From assembly GCF_004135735.1 (NCBI RefSeq), contig NZ_CP012670.1:6092501-6156500 (forward strand): a DNA stretch of 64,000 nucleotides. Reading direction: 5' to 3'. This document shows positions 46,545-55,724 of the stretch, one piece after another. The DNA comes from Sorangium cellulosum (lineage in GTDB: Bacteria > Myxococcota_A > Polyangia > Polyangiales > Polyangiaceae). A program made the position numbers and the translations under genes. The notes beneath the pieces were generated by a model, which did no database searches, had not been told where the DNA came from, and was given only the letters and a program-made list of their open reading frames with translations. How positions within the stretch are numbered: the first letter of the stretch is position 1; every line of letters starts with the position of its first letter.

Positions 46545-48092
46545 ATGCGACGCATGCACTTGAACGGTATCGTTGTCGTGCTGGCCGGGTTCGCGACCGC
46601 CGCCGGCACAGGGTGCTTGAAGCGGTCGGAGGGCTGCTTGGACGCGCTGCTGTGCGATTTTGGGGAAGCAGGCGGGGGCGGTGGAGGGAGCACGCCGCAG
46701 GAGTGCGTGCCGAGCAAGAGCAGCGAGGCAGTGAACGACGGCTGCGGGGTGTTCGTGGCGGCCTCGGGGGACGATGCCGCGGCGGGGACGAAAGCAGCGC
46801 CCGTCAAGACGATCCAGCAGGCCGTGGCGCGCGCGCAGCAGGAGGGCGCCGCGCGAAGGGTGTACGCATGCGCCGAGACGTTCGAGGGCCAAGTCGAGCT
46901 GCCCGGCGGCGTCACGCTGTTCGGAGGGCTCGACTGCTCGACCGACTGGCGTTGGCTCGGCGAGACCAAGACGATCCTCACCGCGCCCGAAGGCGAGATC
47001 CCGCTCGTGATGCGCGGCGGCGACGGCGCGGTGCGCGTCGAGGATGTCCACGTCGCCGCGCGCGCCATCGACCCGAGCAACGAGGCGGCGCCGGGCGCGT
47101 CGTCCATCGCCGCGCTCGCCGAGAGCATCGCCGTCGAGATGGCGCGCTGCACGCTCGAGGCGGGCGATGCGGCTGACGGCCGCGACGGCGAGCCATACAA
47201 AGAGCCGGCGCACGCCGGCGAGCAGGGCAACCCGGGCCGGGAAGCGTGCTCGGGGGAGATCGTCGTGCCCGGCGGTGTCAAGCGGAATGAGTGCGGCACG
47301 CCGGACTACCCCAGCGACGATTCCACGGGCGGACTCGGCGGCATCGGTACGCTGGCCGAAGGTGGCGCTGGTTCGCCTGGTGGGCCGGAGGGCGCTGGTG
47401 GCCTGGGTGGCGCGGGCGAAAGGACACAGGAGTGTACCGCCGGCACCGCCGGCGACGATGGACTCCCCGGCGAGCCCGGCCCCAACGCCACCGGCCTCGG
47501 CACGCTCTCCTCCTCCGGCTATGCCGGCCTCTCCGGCACTGCCGGCTCGCCGGGCACCACCGCACAGGGCGGCGGCGGCGGCGGCGGCGCCAAGGGCGGC
47601 TCCGCTGCGAACCAGTGCACGCCCGAGTCCGCCGGCGGCGCCAGCGGCGGCTCCGGCGGCCCCGGCGGTTGCGGCGGCAAGGGCGGCAACCCCGGCGGAC
47701 CGGGCGGCGCCAGCATTGCCCTCGTCAGCCTCGACGCCGAACTCACCTTCGACGACGTCCTGCTCAAGACCGGTCGCGGCGGCCGCGGCGGCAACGGTGG
47801 GCCCGGTCAGGAGGGCGGCTCCGGCGGCCTCGGCGGCCCGGGCGGCACCGTGCCGGCCGGCATCGAGGGCCTCCAACCCGGCTGCTCCGGCGGGCCCGGA
47901 GGCAAGGGCGGCAACGGAGGCAATGGCGGCGGCGGCCTCGGCGGCCACTCCCTCGGCATCGCCTACCGGGGCAAGCCGCCGCCTTCAAGAGGCTTCTCCG
48001 TCGAGACCGGCGAGGCCGGCCCCGGCGGGACCGGCGCCGGTGATGGCGGGGCCGCTGGACTCAGGGCGGATACGCAGGAATTTGCGCCGTAG
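46545..48092 (+). CDS. Gly-rich DUF1565-like lipoprotein, array copy 1
   Basis: The ATG at 46545 has GGAAG upstream; an ATG at 46515 is possible. It encodes 515 residues. A signal sequence ends AAGTGC, lipobox-like, with Cys at about 24. Residues about 55-120 resemble the DUF1565/parallel beta-helix start: CGVFVAASGDDAAAGTKAAP, KTIQQAVARAQQ, LPGGVTLFGGLDC. A Cys-containing middle follows, then about 230 residues of collagen-like Gly-Gly-x sequence interrupted by SIALVSLDAELTFDDVLL. It ends ADTQEFAP. It is probably a surface-exposed fibrous lipoprotein, co-transcribed with the TPR/PEGA gene 53 bases upstream. Copies 2 and 3 are closely similar. Function unknown. Confidence 0.8.
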   Translation: MRRMHLNGIVVVLAGFATAAGTGCLKRSEGCLDALLCDFGEAGGGGGGSTPQECVPSKSSEAVNDGCGVFVAASGDDAAAGTKAAPVKTIQQAVARAQQEGAARRVYACAETFEGQVELPGGVTLFGGLDCSTDWRWLGETKTILTAPEGEIPLVMRGGDGAVRVEDVHVAARAIDPSNEAAPGASSIAALAESIAVEMARCTLEAGDAADGRDGEPYKEPAHAGEQGNPGREACSGEIVVPGGVKRNECGTPDYPSDDSTGGLGGIGTLAEGGAGSPGGPEGAGGLGGAGERTQECTAGTAGDDGLPGEPGPNATGLGTLSSSGYAGLSGTAGSPGTTAQGGGGGGGAKGGSAANQCTPESAGGASGGSGGPGGCGGKGGNPGGPGGASIALVSLDAELTFDDVLLKTGRGGRGGNGGPGQEGGSGGLGGPGGTVPAGIEGLQPGCSGGPGGKGGNGGNGGGGLGGHSLGIAYRGKPPPSRGFSVETGEAGPGGTGAGDGGAAGLRADTQEFAP

Positions 48093-48848
48093 CTACGCGC
48101 CAAGTACGTGCCCCGAGAAGAAATCGCACATCGAGACAACAAAATCCGGCAACAATCTTCGCATGTTCGTAATGGCACACGAAGGAGTCCATCGCCTCAA
48201 GGACCAGCGAAAGGGCCTTTACGCATCTCGGCCAGAGCGGTAGGCCTTCGTCCGCACCTCGAGTGCAGCAGGTCGACACTCCACAGAGTGCGACTCGGCG
48301 GGTCAGCCGGCCTCCACGGAGGCCGGGTGGTGGCCGATGGGCAGCCGGAGCAATTCTCCACCCACGCAAGTAGCCCGAGGCCGGCTCAGCCCCGAGGGCT
48401 TGAGGTGTATCGGCGTGCAGCCTCGTCGCCGCGCCTTGCATTGCGGCATGGCGGTGTGTGTACGTTGCGCGGCAACGCACCTGCGCCGCGATGACGCCGG
48501 GCGTTGGATGAAATCGACACTGCCGCCTGCACTTTCTTGAGCCGATCGCTCCACTCACGCCGATCTCTTTGCAGGAGCCAACGCGCACGACCGCTGCGGT
48601 GCCCGCGAGCTCGGTCGCGCGGCGCCACGCGGCCGCGTGCCAGCCTTGGAGATCTCGGTGAGCAACCAAACCAGTCTCGACCCAACGTCACGGCATTCCC
48701 CTCCCTGCGCGCGCGCAGCGCGCGCTTTGGGAGGGGCCGGCGGCGCGCAGGCGCGAAGCGCCGAGCACCGACGGGGGGTGGGCAGCCCTCTCCTTCTCTG
48801 CTTCTTCCGCGGCGCGCTGTCGCTCTTCGGATGCAGTGATAGTTGCCC
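48093..48848 (+). repeat. Conserved spacer of the array, copy 1
   Basis: This 756-base spacer follows the Gly-rich gene and recurs at 51551, 55018 (shortened) and 55725. It contains serial hairpins: CACTC/GAGTG, GGCCTC/GAGGCC and CTCAGCCC/GGGCTTGAG near 48285-48410, and farther on an 8-base CCCCTCCC/GGGAGGGG stem at 48698-48736 enclosing GCGC runs. A short frame ending LKDQxxGLYxxRPER then TAG (48163-48243, 26 residues) is kept in all copies. The last part must hold the ribosome site and promoter of copy 2. It has no other gene I can support. Confidence 0.8.
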
Positions 48849-49940
48849 ATGAAGACCACCCATCGCTCGATCGCCGCCTCGCTCCTCGCCGCCTTCCTGC
48901 TGTCCCCCGCAGCGGGGAGCGCCGTCCCGCCCGCACCATCGCAGGCCACCTCGCCCGCGCCGCCGCAAGCCGACACCCTGTCGAGGACGGCCCACGAAAT
49001 GCTCGCGAAGGGGGCGGAGGCGTGGAACCAGCGGAGGTACGACGCGTGCCGCGCGTGGCTCCTCGCGGCATGGAGCATCAAGCCGCACCGGCAGATCGCG
49101 GGCAACCTGGCGGCCTGCGAGATCAAGCTCGGGCTGTTCCGCGACGCGGCCGAGCACCTGTCGTTCCTGACCCAGGCGACCGCCGACGGGAAGCGGGGCG
49201 AGCTGAGCCCGGAGCACCGCCGCCTGTTCGACGACGCGCTGTCGAAGATCGCCGTGCTGAACATCGACGCCGAGCCCGGCGCGACGGTGCTGATCGACGG
49301 CAAGGCCGTGGGGCAGGCGCCCCTCTCCGCGCCCGTCTACCTGGAGCCGGGCACGCACACGCTGGAGGCCCGATCGCGGTCGGGCAGCACGGCGGAGTTC
49401 TCGAGGCGGTTCGAGGCGGGGGCGCAGAAGACGCTCACGCTGCACCCGCCGATGCCGAACGCGGAGGTGGCCCCGCCGCCGCCGCCGCCGGCGCCGGCAG
49501 CGGCGCCGCCGCCGCCCGTCGCGCCCGCGCCGCCGCCGGACACGCGGGTGCGCGACGGCGTGGTGATCGGCGGCCTCGCGCTCGGGGGCGCGGCCGTTGC
49601 GGCGGGCGTGGTGCTGGCGATCGTGTCGAACGGCAAGAGCGAGGACGCGGAGGACGCGGTCCGGTCGATGGCGAAGGACGGCGGCATGAGCGCGTGCAAA
49701 GACCCCGCGTTCAGGGCGCGCTGCGACGCGCTTGCCGACACATACATCGCCAAGGGAACGACAAGGAACCTGGCGATCGCCGCCTTCGCGACCGCAGGCG
49801 CCGCGCTTGGCGGCGCAGCGATCGCGTCCGTGCTGTGGCCGGTCGGGGCGCCACAGGCGGAGGCCGGGCGCGGCGGCGTGCACCTCGCGCCGAGGATCAC
49901 GGCGCAGGGCGCCGGGCTCACGATCGGGGGTGCGTTTTGA
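48849..49940 (+). CDS. TPR-like/PEGA-domain protein, array copy 2
   Basis: This 363-residue paralogue starts MKTTHRSIAASLLAAFLLSP, a signal peptide diverged from copy 1. From AKGAEAWNQRRYDA through the PEGA domain to AQKTLTLHPPMPNAEV its DNA is almost identical to copy 1, whereas the signal peptide, the Pro-rich linker (PPPPPPAPAAAPPPPVAPAP) and the C-terminal segment with CKDPAFRARCDALADTYIAKG differ. Two hydrophobic segments lie in the last 130 residues. Gene conversion limited to the core would explain this pattern. Confidence 0.8.
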   Translation: MKTTHRSIAASLLAAFLLSPAAGSAVPPAPSQATSPAPPQADTLSRTAHEMLAKGAEAWNQRRYDACRAWLLAAWSIKPHRQIAGNLAACEIKLGLFRDAAEHLSFLTQATADGKRGELSPEHRRLFDDALSKIAVLNIDAEPGATVLIDGKAVGQAPLSAPVYLEPGTHTLEARSRSGSTAEFSRRFEAGAQKTLTLHPPMPNAEVAPPPPPPAPAAAPPPPVAPAPPPDTRVRDGVVIGGLALGGAAVAAGVVLAIVSNGKSEDAEDAVRSMAKDGGMSACKDPAFRARCDALADTYIAKGTTRNLAIAAFATAGAALGGAAIASVLWPVGAPQAEAGRGGVHLAPRITAQGAGLTIGGAF

Positions 49941-49993
49941 GGGAGCACGCGGCGGAGCGAGAGACGACTTCGCGAGACCAAAGGAAGAGGGTG

Positions 49994-51550
49994 ATGCGAC
50001 GAGTGTACTGGAGCGGTGTCGTTGTCGTGCTGGCCGGCCTCGCCACCGCCGCCAGCGCAGGGTGCGGGGCGCTGCCGGAGGGCTGCCCGTATCTGTTGCA
50101 GTGCGATCTTGGGGAAGCAGGCGGGGGAGGTGGCGGAGGCGGAAGCACGCCAGAGGAGTGCGTGCCGAGCAAGAGCGGCGAGGCGGTGAACGACGGCTGC
50201 GGGGTGTTCGTCGCGGCTAGCGGGGACGACGCCGCGGCGGGGACGAAAGCGGCGCCCGTCAAAACCATCCAGCAGGCCGTGACGCGCGCGCAGCAGGAAG
50301 GTGCCGCTCGAAGGGTGTACGCGTGCGCCGAGACGTTCGAGGGCCAGGTCGAGCTGCCCGGCGGCGTCGCGCTCTTCGGAGGGCTCGACTGCTCGAACGG
50401 CTGGAGCTGGATCGGCGAGACGAACAAGACGATCCTCACCGCACCCGAAGGCGAGATCCCGCTCGTGATGCGCGGCGGAGGCGGCGCGGCGCGCGTCGAG
50501 GATGTCCACGTCACCGCGCGCGCCATCGACCCGAGCAACGAGACGGCGCGGGGCCTGTCGTCCATCGCCGCCCTCGCCGAGAGCATCGCCGTCGAGATGG
50601 CACGCTGCACGCTCGAGGCAAGCGATGCGGCGGACGGCCGCGACGGCGAGCCGTACGAAGAGCCGGCGCTCGCCGGCGAGCAGGGCAACCAGGGCAGGGA
50701 GGCGTGCTCGGGGGAGATCGTCGTACCTGGCGGCGTCAAGCGGAATGAGTGCGGCACGCCGGACGACCCCAGCGACGATTCCACCGGCGGGACGGGTGGC
50801 ATCGGGCAGATGACTGAAGGTGGCGCTGGTTCGCCTGGTGGGCCGGAGGGCGCTGGTGGCCTGGGTGGCGCGGGTGAGAGGGCACAGGAGTGTACCGCCG
50901 GCACCGCCGGCGACGATGGACTCCCCGGCGAGCCCGGCCCCAACGCCACCGGACTCGGCACGCTCTCCTCCTCCGGCTACGCCGGCCTCTCCGGCACTGC
51001 CGGCTCGCCGGGCACCACCGCGCAGGGCGGCGGCGGCGGCGGCGGCGCCAAGGGTGCCTCCGGGGCCAACCAGTGCACGCCCGAGTCCCCCGGCGGCGCC
51101 AGCGGCGGCTCCGGCGGCCCCGGCGGCTGCGGCGGCAAGGGCGGCAACCCGGGCGGCCCCGGCGGCGCCAGCATCGCCCTCGTCAGCCTCGACGCCGAGC
51201 TCACCTTCAACGACGTCCTGCTCAAGAGCGGCCGCGGCGGGCGCGGCGGCAACGGTGGGCTTGGTCAGGAGGGCGGCTCCGGCGGCCTCGGCGGTCCGGG
51301 CGGCGCCGTACCGGCCGGCATCGAGGGCCTCCACCCCGGCTGCTCCGGCGGGCCCGGGGGCAAGGGCGGTAACGGCGGCAACGGCGGCGGCGGGCTCGGC
51401 GGTCACTCCCTCGGCATCGCCTACCGGGGCAAGCCGCCGCCTTCCAGCGGCTTCTCCGTCGAGACCGGCGAGGCCGGCCCGGGCGGGACCGGCGCCGGCG
51501 ACAGCGGTGCTGCCGGGGTCAAGGCGGATGCGCTGGAATTTGCGCCGTAG
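49994..51550 (+). CDS. Gly-rich DUF1565-like lipoprotein, array copy 2
   Basis: This 518-residue protein starts MRRVYWSGVVVVLAGLATAA and has the lipobox-like SAGC at about 22-25. It keeps the CGVFVAASGDDAAAGTKAAP segment, the LPGGVALFGGLDC loop, the Cys-flanked middle (EACSGEIVVPGGVKRNECG) and the Gly-Gly-x fibre with SIALVSLDAELTFNDVLL. It ends ADALEFAP. Differences from copy 1 are scattered substitutions and small in-frame changes of Gly runs, with no frameshift, so selection maintains it. It sits 53 bases after its TPR/PEGA partner, as in the other units. Confidence 0.8.
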   Translation: MRRVYWSGVVVVLAGLATAASAGCGALPEGCPYLLQCDLGEAGGGGGGGGSTPEECVPSKSGEAVNDGCGVFVAASGDDAAAGTKAAPVKTIQQAVTRAQQEGAARRVYACAETFEGQVELPGGVALFGGLDCSNGWSWIGETNKTILTAPEGEIPLVMRGGGGAARVEDVHVTARAIDPSNETARGLSSIAALAESIAVEMARCTLEASDAADGRDGEPYEEPALAGEQGNQGREACSGEIVVPGGVKRNECGTPDDPSDDSTGGTGGIGQMTEGGAGSPGGPEGAGGLGGAGERAQECTAGTAGDDGLPGEPGPNATGLGTLSSSGYAGLSGTAGSPGTTAQGGGGGGGAKGASGANQCTPESPGGASGGSGGPGGCGGKGGNPGGPGGASIALVSLDAELTFNDVLLKSGRGGRGGNGGLGQEGGSGGLGGPGGAVPAGIEGLHPGCSGGPGGKGGNGGNGGGGLGGHSLGIAYRGKPPPSSGFSVETGEAGPGGTGAGDSGAAGVKADALEFAP

Positions 51551-52306
51551 CTACGCGCCAAGGACGTGCCCCGAGAAGAAATCGCATCTCCACACAATAA
51601 AACCCGGCAACCACAAGCACCTGTTCGTAATGCACCACGAAGAGCACCATTGCCTCAAGGACCAGCAAACAGGCCTTTACGTCCCTCGGCCGGAGCGGTA
51701 GGCCTTCGCCCGCACCTCGAGTGCAGCAGGTCGCCACTCCACGGAGTGCGACTCGGCGGGTCACCCGGCCTCCACGGAGGCCGGGTGGTGGCCGATGGGC
51801 AGCCGGAGCAATTCTCCTTCCACGCAAGTGACCCGAGACCGGCTCAGCCCCGAGGGCTCGATGTGCATCGGCGCGCAGCCGCGTCGCCGCGCGTTGCACC
51901 GCGGCGTGGCGGTGTGTGTGTGTGCGTTGCGCGGCGGCGCACCTGCGCCGCGATGACGCCGGGCGGTGGATGAAATCGACACCGCCGCCTGCACTTTCCT
52001 GAGCCGATCTCTCCGCACGCGCCGATCTCTTTGCAGGAGCTCACGCGTATCGCTGCGGTGCCCGCGAGCTCGGTCGCGCGGCGCCACGCGGCCGCGTGCA
52101 GCCTTGGAGATCTCGGTGAGCAACCAAACCAGTCTCGACCCGACGTCACGGCGTTCCCCTCCCTGCGCGCGCGCAGCGCGCGCTTTGGGAGGGGCCGGCG
52201 GCGCGCAGGCGCGAAGCGCCGAGCACCGACGGGGGGTGGGCATCCTTCTCCTTCTCTGTATCTTCCTTGCCGCTCTGCCGCTCTTCGGGTGCAGTGGTAA
52301 TTGCCC
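51551..52306 (+). repeat. Conserved spacer of the array, copy 2
   Basis: This is 756 bases long, the same length as copy 1, with the same chain of hairpins (CACTCC/GGAGTG, GGCCTCC/GGAGGCC, the CCGAGGG loop stem) and the CCCCTCCC/GGGAGGGG stem near 52156-52194. Stem sequences are kept while loops and linkers vary. The short frame ending RPER-TAG finishes at 51701. No other gene is visible. Confidence 0.8.
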
Positions 52307-53410
52307 ATGAAGCCCCCCCATCGTTCGATCGCCGCCTCGCTCCTCGCCGCCCTCCTGCTGTCATCCACAGCGGGGAGCGCCGCCACGAGCGCGCCGCCGC
52401 AGGCCACCTCGCCCGCGCCGCCGCAAGCCGACCCCCTCTCGAAGGCAACCCTCGAAATGCTCGCGAAGGGTGCGGAGGCGTGGAACCAGCGGAGGTACGA
52501 CGCGTGCCGCGCGTGGCTCCTTGCGGCATGGAGCATCAAGCCGCACCGGCAGATCGCGGGCAACCTGGCGGCCTGCGAGATCAAGCTCGGGCTGTTCCGC
52601 GATGCGGCCGAGCACCTGTCGTTCCTGACCCAGGCGACCGCCGACGGGAAGCGGGGCGAGCTGAGCCCGGAGCACCGCCGCCTGTTCGACGACGCGCTGT
52701 CGAAGATCGCCGTGCTGAACATCGACGCCGAGCCCGGCGCGACGGTGCTGATCGACGGCAAGGCCGTGGGGCAGGCGCCCCTCTCCGCGCCCGTCTACCT
52801 GGAGCCGGGCACGCACACGCTGGAGGCCCGATCGCGGTCGGGCAGCACGGCGGAGTTCTCGAGGCGGTTCGAGGCGGGGGCGCAGAAGACGCTCACGCTG
52901 CAGCCGCGGACGCCGCAGGCGGAGGTGACCCCACCGCCGCCGGCGCCGGCAGCAGCGCCGCCGCCGGACACGCCGGCCGCACCCGCCGCGCCGGCATCGC
53001 CGCCGGACACGCGGGCGCGCGACGGCGTGGTGATCGGTGGCCTCGCGCTCGGCGGCGCGGCGATCGCGGCGGGCGTGGTGCTGGCGATCGTGTCGAACGG
53101 CAAGGGCGAGGACGCGGATGACGCGCTCCAGTCGATCGTGCGGGACGGCGGCGCGAACGCATGCAACGACCCCGCGTTCGGCAGGGCGCGCTGCGACGCG
53201 CTCGACGACGCGTACATCGCCGAGGGGACGACAAGGAACCTCTCGATCGCTGGCTTCGTGACCGCGGGCGCCGCGCTGGGCGGCGCGGCGCTCGCGTACG
53301 TACTGTGGCCGGTCGGGGCCCCGCGGGCGGAGGCCATACGCGGCGGCGTGCGCGTCGCGCCGAGGATCACGCCGCAGGGCGCCGGGCTCACGATCGGGGG
53401 TGCGTTTTGA
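52307..53410 (+). CDS. TPR-like/PEGA-domain protein, array copy 3
   Basis: This 367-residue paralogue begins MKPPHRSIAASLLAALLLSS. The TPR/PEGA core again matches copies 1 and 2 almost exactly, up to GAQKTLTLQPRTPQAEV where it diverges. The linker AAPPPDTPAAPAAPASPPDT is like copy 1, not copy 2, showing mosaic ancestry. In the C-terminal part CNDPAFGRARCDALDDAYIA has one extra residue relative to the others. Two hydrophobic segments are retained. It is likely exported and tethered like its siblings; role unknown. Confidence 0.8.
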   Translation: MKPPHRSIAASLLAALLLSSTAGSAATSAPPQATSPAPPQADPLSKATLEMLAKGAEAWNQRRYDACRAWLLAAWSIKPHRQIAGNLAACEIKLGLFRDAAEHLSFLTQATADGKRGELSPEHRRLFDDALSKIAVLNIDAEPGATVLIDGKAVGQAPLSAPVYLEPGTHTLEARSRSGSTAEFSRRFEAGAQKTLTLQPRTPQAEVTPPPPAPAAAPPPDTPAAPAAPASPPDTRARDGVVIGGLALGGAAIAAGVVLAIVSNGKGEDADDALQSIVRDGGANACNDPAFGRARCDALDDAYIAEGTTRNLSIAGFVTAGAALGGAALAYVLWPVGAPRAEAIRGGVRVAPRITPQGAGLTIGGAF

Positions 53411-53463
53411 GCAAGCGCGCGGCGGAGCGAGCGACGACTGGCAGTGGTCAAAGGAAGAGGGTG

Positions 53464-55017
53464 ATGCGACGAGTGTACTGGAGCAGTGTCGTTGTCGTGC
53501 TGGCGGGCCTCGCCACCGCCGGTGCCGGCGCGGGGTGCGGGACGCTGCCGGCGGACTGCCCTTACCGGGCGCGGTGCGATTTTGGGGAAGCAGGCGAGGG
53601 AGGCGGCGGCGGAAGCACGCCAGAGGGGTGCGTGCCAAGCAAGAGCCGCGAGGCGGTAAACGACGGCTGCGGGGTGTTCGTCGCGGCCAGCGGGGACGAC
53701 GCCGCGGCCGGGACGAAAGCGGCGCCCGTCAAGTCGCTCCAGCAGGCCGTGACGCGCGCACAGCAGGAGGGCGCCGCGCGAAGGGTATACACATGCGCCG
53801 AGACGTTCGAGGGCGCGATCGAGCTGCCGGGCGGCATCGCACTCTTCGGAGGGCTCGACTGCTCGAACGGCTGGCGTTGGCTGGGCGAGACCAAGACGAT
53901 CCTCACCGCGCCAGAAGGAGAGATCCCGCTCGTGATGCGCGGCGGTGACGGCGCTGTGCGCGTCGAGGATGTCCACGTCACCGCGCGGCCCATCGGCCCG
54001 GACGACGCGGCGGCCCGGGGCCTGTCGTCCATCGCCGCCCTTGCCGACGGCATCGCCGTGGAGATGGCGCGCTGCGTGCTCGAGGCAGGCAACGGGGCGG
54101 ACGGTCGCGACGGCGAGCCGTACGAAGAGCCGGCGCTCGCCGGCGAGCAGGGCAACCCGGGCATGGAGGCGTGCTCGGGGGAGGCTACACTCGGGGGGCT
54201 GGTCAAGCGGAATGAGTGCGGCACGCCGGACGACCTCAGCGACGATTCCACGGGCGGGACGGGTGGCATCGGGCAGATGACCGAAGGTGGCGCTGGTTCG
54301 CCTGGGAAACCAGTCGGTACGGGCGGTCTCGGCGGCATGGGTGAGAGTCCGCTCGAGTGCACCGCCGGCACTGCCGGCGATGACGGCCTTCCCGGCGAGC
54401 CCGGCCCTAACGCCACTGGCCTCGGCACGCTCTCCTCCTCCGGCTACGCCGGCATCTCCGGCACCGCCGGCTTGCCGGGCACCACCGCGCAGGGCGGCGG
54501 CGGCGGCGGCGGAGCCAAGGGCGGCTCCGGTGCCAACCAGTGCGCGCCCGAGTCCGCCGGTGGTGCCAGCGGCGGCTCTGGCGGCCCCGGTGGCTGCGGC
54601 GGCAAGGGCGGCAATCCCGGCGCGCCCGGCGGTGCCAGCATCGCCCTCGTCAGCCTCGACGCCGAGCTGACCTTCGACGACGTCTCGCTCAAGGCCGGCC
54701 GCGGCGGCCGCGGCGGCAACGGCGCGCCCGGTCAAGACGGCGGCAACGGCGGCCTCGGCGGCCCGGGGGGCACCGTACCGGCCGGCATCGAGGGCCTCAA
54801 CCCCGGTTGCTCCGGTGGGCCCGGGGGCAAGGGCGGCAACGGCGGCAACGGCGGCGGCGGGCTCGGCGGCCACTCCCTCGGCATCGCCTACCGGGGCAAG
54901 CCGCCGCCTTCCAGCGGCTTCACCGTCGAGACGGGCGAGGCCGGCCCGGGCGGGACCGGCGCCGACGACAGCGGTGCTGCCGGGGTCAAGGCGGATACGC
55001 TGGAATTTGCGCCGTAG
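53464..55017 (+). CDS. Gly-rich DUF1565-like lipoprotein, array copy 3
   Basis: This 517-residue protein starts MRRVYWSSVVVVLAGLATAG with lipobox-like GAGC. It is the most diverged of the three: EACSGEATLGGLVKRNECG replaces the EIVVPGG segment, and GSPGKPVGTGGLGGMGESPL replaces the corresponding Gly-rich stretch. The DUF1565-like start and SIALVSLDAELTFDDVSL are conserved. It ends ADTLEFAP. Retained frame and cysteines argue for function. It lies 53 bases after its TPR/PEGA partner and is followed by a shortened spacer. Confidence 0.8.
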   Translation: MRRVYWSSVVVVLAGLATAGAGAGCGTLPADCPYRARCDFGEAGEGGGGGSTPEGCVPSKSREAVNDGCGVFVAASGDDAAAGTKAAPVKSLQQAVTRAQQEGAARRVYTCAETFEGAIELPGGIALFGGLDCSNGWRWLGETKTILTAPEGEIPLVMRGGDGAVRVEDVHVTARPIGPDDAAARGLSSIAALADGIAVEMARCVLEAGNGADGRDGEPYEEPALAGEQGNPGMEACSGEATLGGLVKRNECGTPDDLSDDSTGGTGGIGQMTEGGAGSPGKPVGTGGLGGMGESPLECTAGTAGDDGLPGEPGPNATGLGTLSSSGYAGISGTAGLPGTTAQGGGGGGGAKGGSGANQCAPESAGGASGGSGGPGGCGGKGGNPGAPGGASIALVSLDAELTFDDVSLKAGRGGRGGNGAPGQDGGNGGLGGPGGTVPAGIEGLNPGCSGGPGGKGGNGGNGGGGLGGHSLGIAYRGKPPPSSGFTVETGEAGPGGTGADDSGAAGVKADTLEFAP

Positions 55018-55453
55018 CTACACGCCAAGGACCTGCCCCGAGAAGAAATCGCACCTCCACACAACAAAATCCGGCAACCATCCGTGCCTGTTCGTAATGG
55101 TGCACAAAGGGCACCATCGCTTCAAGGACCAGCGAAAGGGCCTTTACGCCCCTCGGCCGGAGCGGTAGGCCTTCGCCCGCACCTTGAGTGCAGCAGGTCG
55201 ACACTCTACGGAGTGCGACTCGGCGGGTCACCCGGCCTCCGCGGAGGCCGGGTGGTGGCCGATGGGCAGCCGGAGCAATTCTCCTTCCACGCAAGTGACC
55301 CGAGACCGGCTCAGCCCCGAGGGCTTGAGATGCATCGGCGAGCAGCCTCATCGCGGCGCGTTCCAACGTGGCGGTGCGTGTGCGTTGTGCGGCCGCGCAC
55401 CTGCGTCGCGATGACGCCAGGCGGTGGACGAAATCGACGCCGCCGCCTGCACT
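55018..55453 (+). repeat. Conserved spacer of the array, copy 3 (truncated)
   Basis: This is the first 436 bases of the spacer, with the hairpin series and the short RPER-TAG frame (TAG at 55166-55168). It breaks off at CTGCACTT, where a piece of a fourth Gly-rich gene is joined directly. The TPR/PEGA gene and the front of the fourth unit are deleted. Confidence 0.75.
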
Positions 55454-55724
55454 TGAGGACGGCCTCGGCGGCCCGGGGAGCACCGAGCCGGCCAGCATCG
55501 AGGGCCTCAACGCCGGTTGCTCCGGCGGGCCCGGGGGCAAGGGCAGCAACGGCGGCGGCGGGTCCGGCGGCCACTCCCTCGGCATCCCCTACCGGGGCAA
55601 GCCGCCGCCTTCCAGCGGCTTCTCCGTCGAGACCGGCGGCCCCGCCGTCGCCGGCGGCGGGACCGGCGCCGGCAACGGCGGGGCCGCCGGGATCAAGATG
55701 GATACGCTGGAATTTGCGCCGTAG
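55454..55724 (+). pseudogene. Fourth Gly-rich lipoprotein, C-terminal fragment
   Basis: The last 90 codons of a Gly-rich array gene, from DGLGGPGSTEPASIEGLNAG to MDTLEFAP, are preserved in frame. Upstream it is fused to spacer sequence, so there is no signal peptide or N-terminal domain; an ATG-less frame from 55368 continues into it by chance. Gly-Gly-x linkers show further in-frame loss and an added PAVAGGGTG. It is a decayed remnant marking a deletion of about 3 kb inside the array. Confidence 0.75.

Noticed and set aside
45882-47948. Large minus-strand frames opposite the Gly-rich genes
   Set aside because: Ala/Pro mirror of Gly-rich coding; they recur at each array copy only because the sense genes do.
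46545-55017. PE_PGRS-like or true collagen proteins
   Set aside because: Gly-Gly-x resembles them, but there is no PE domain, and the DUF1565-like start with lipobox points to a myxobacterial surface lipoprotein.
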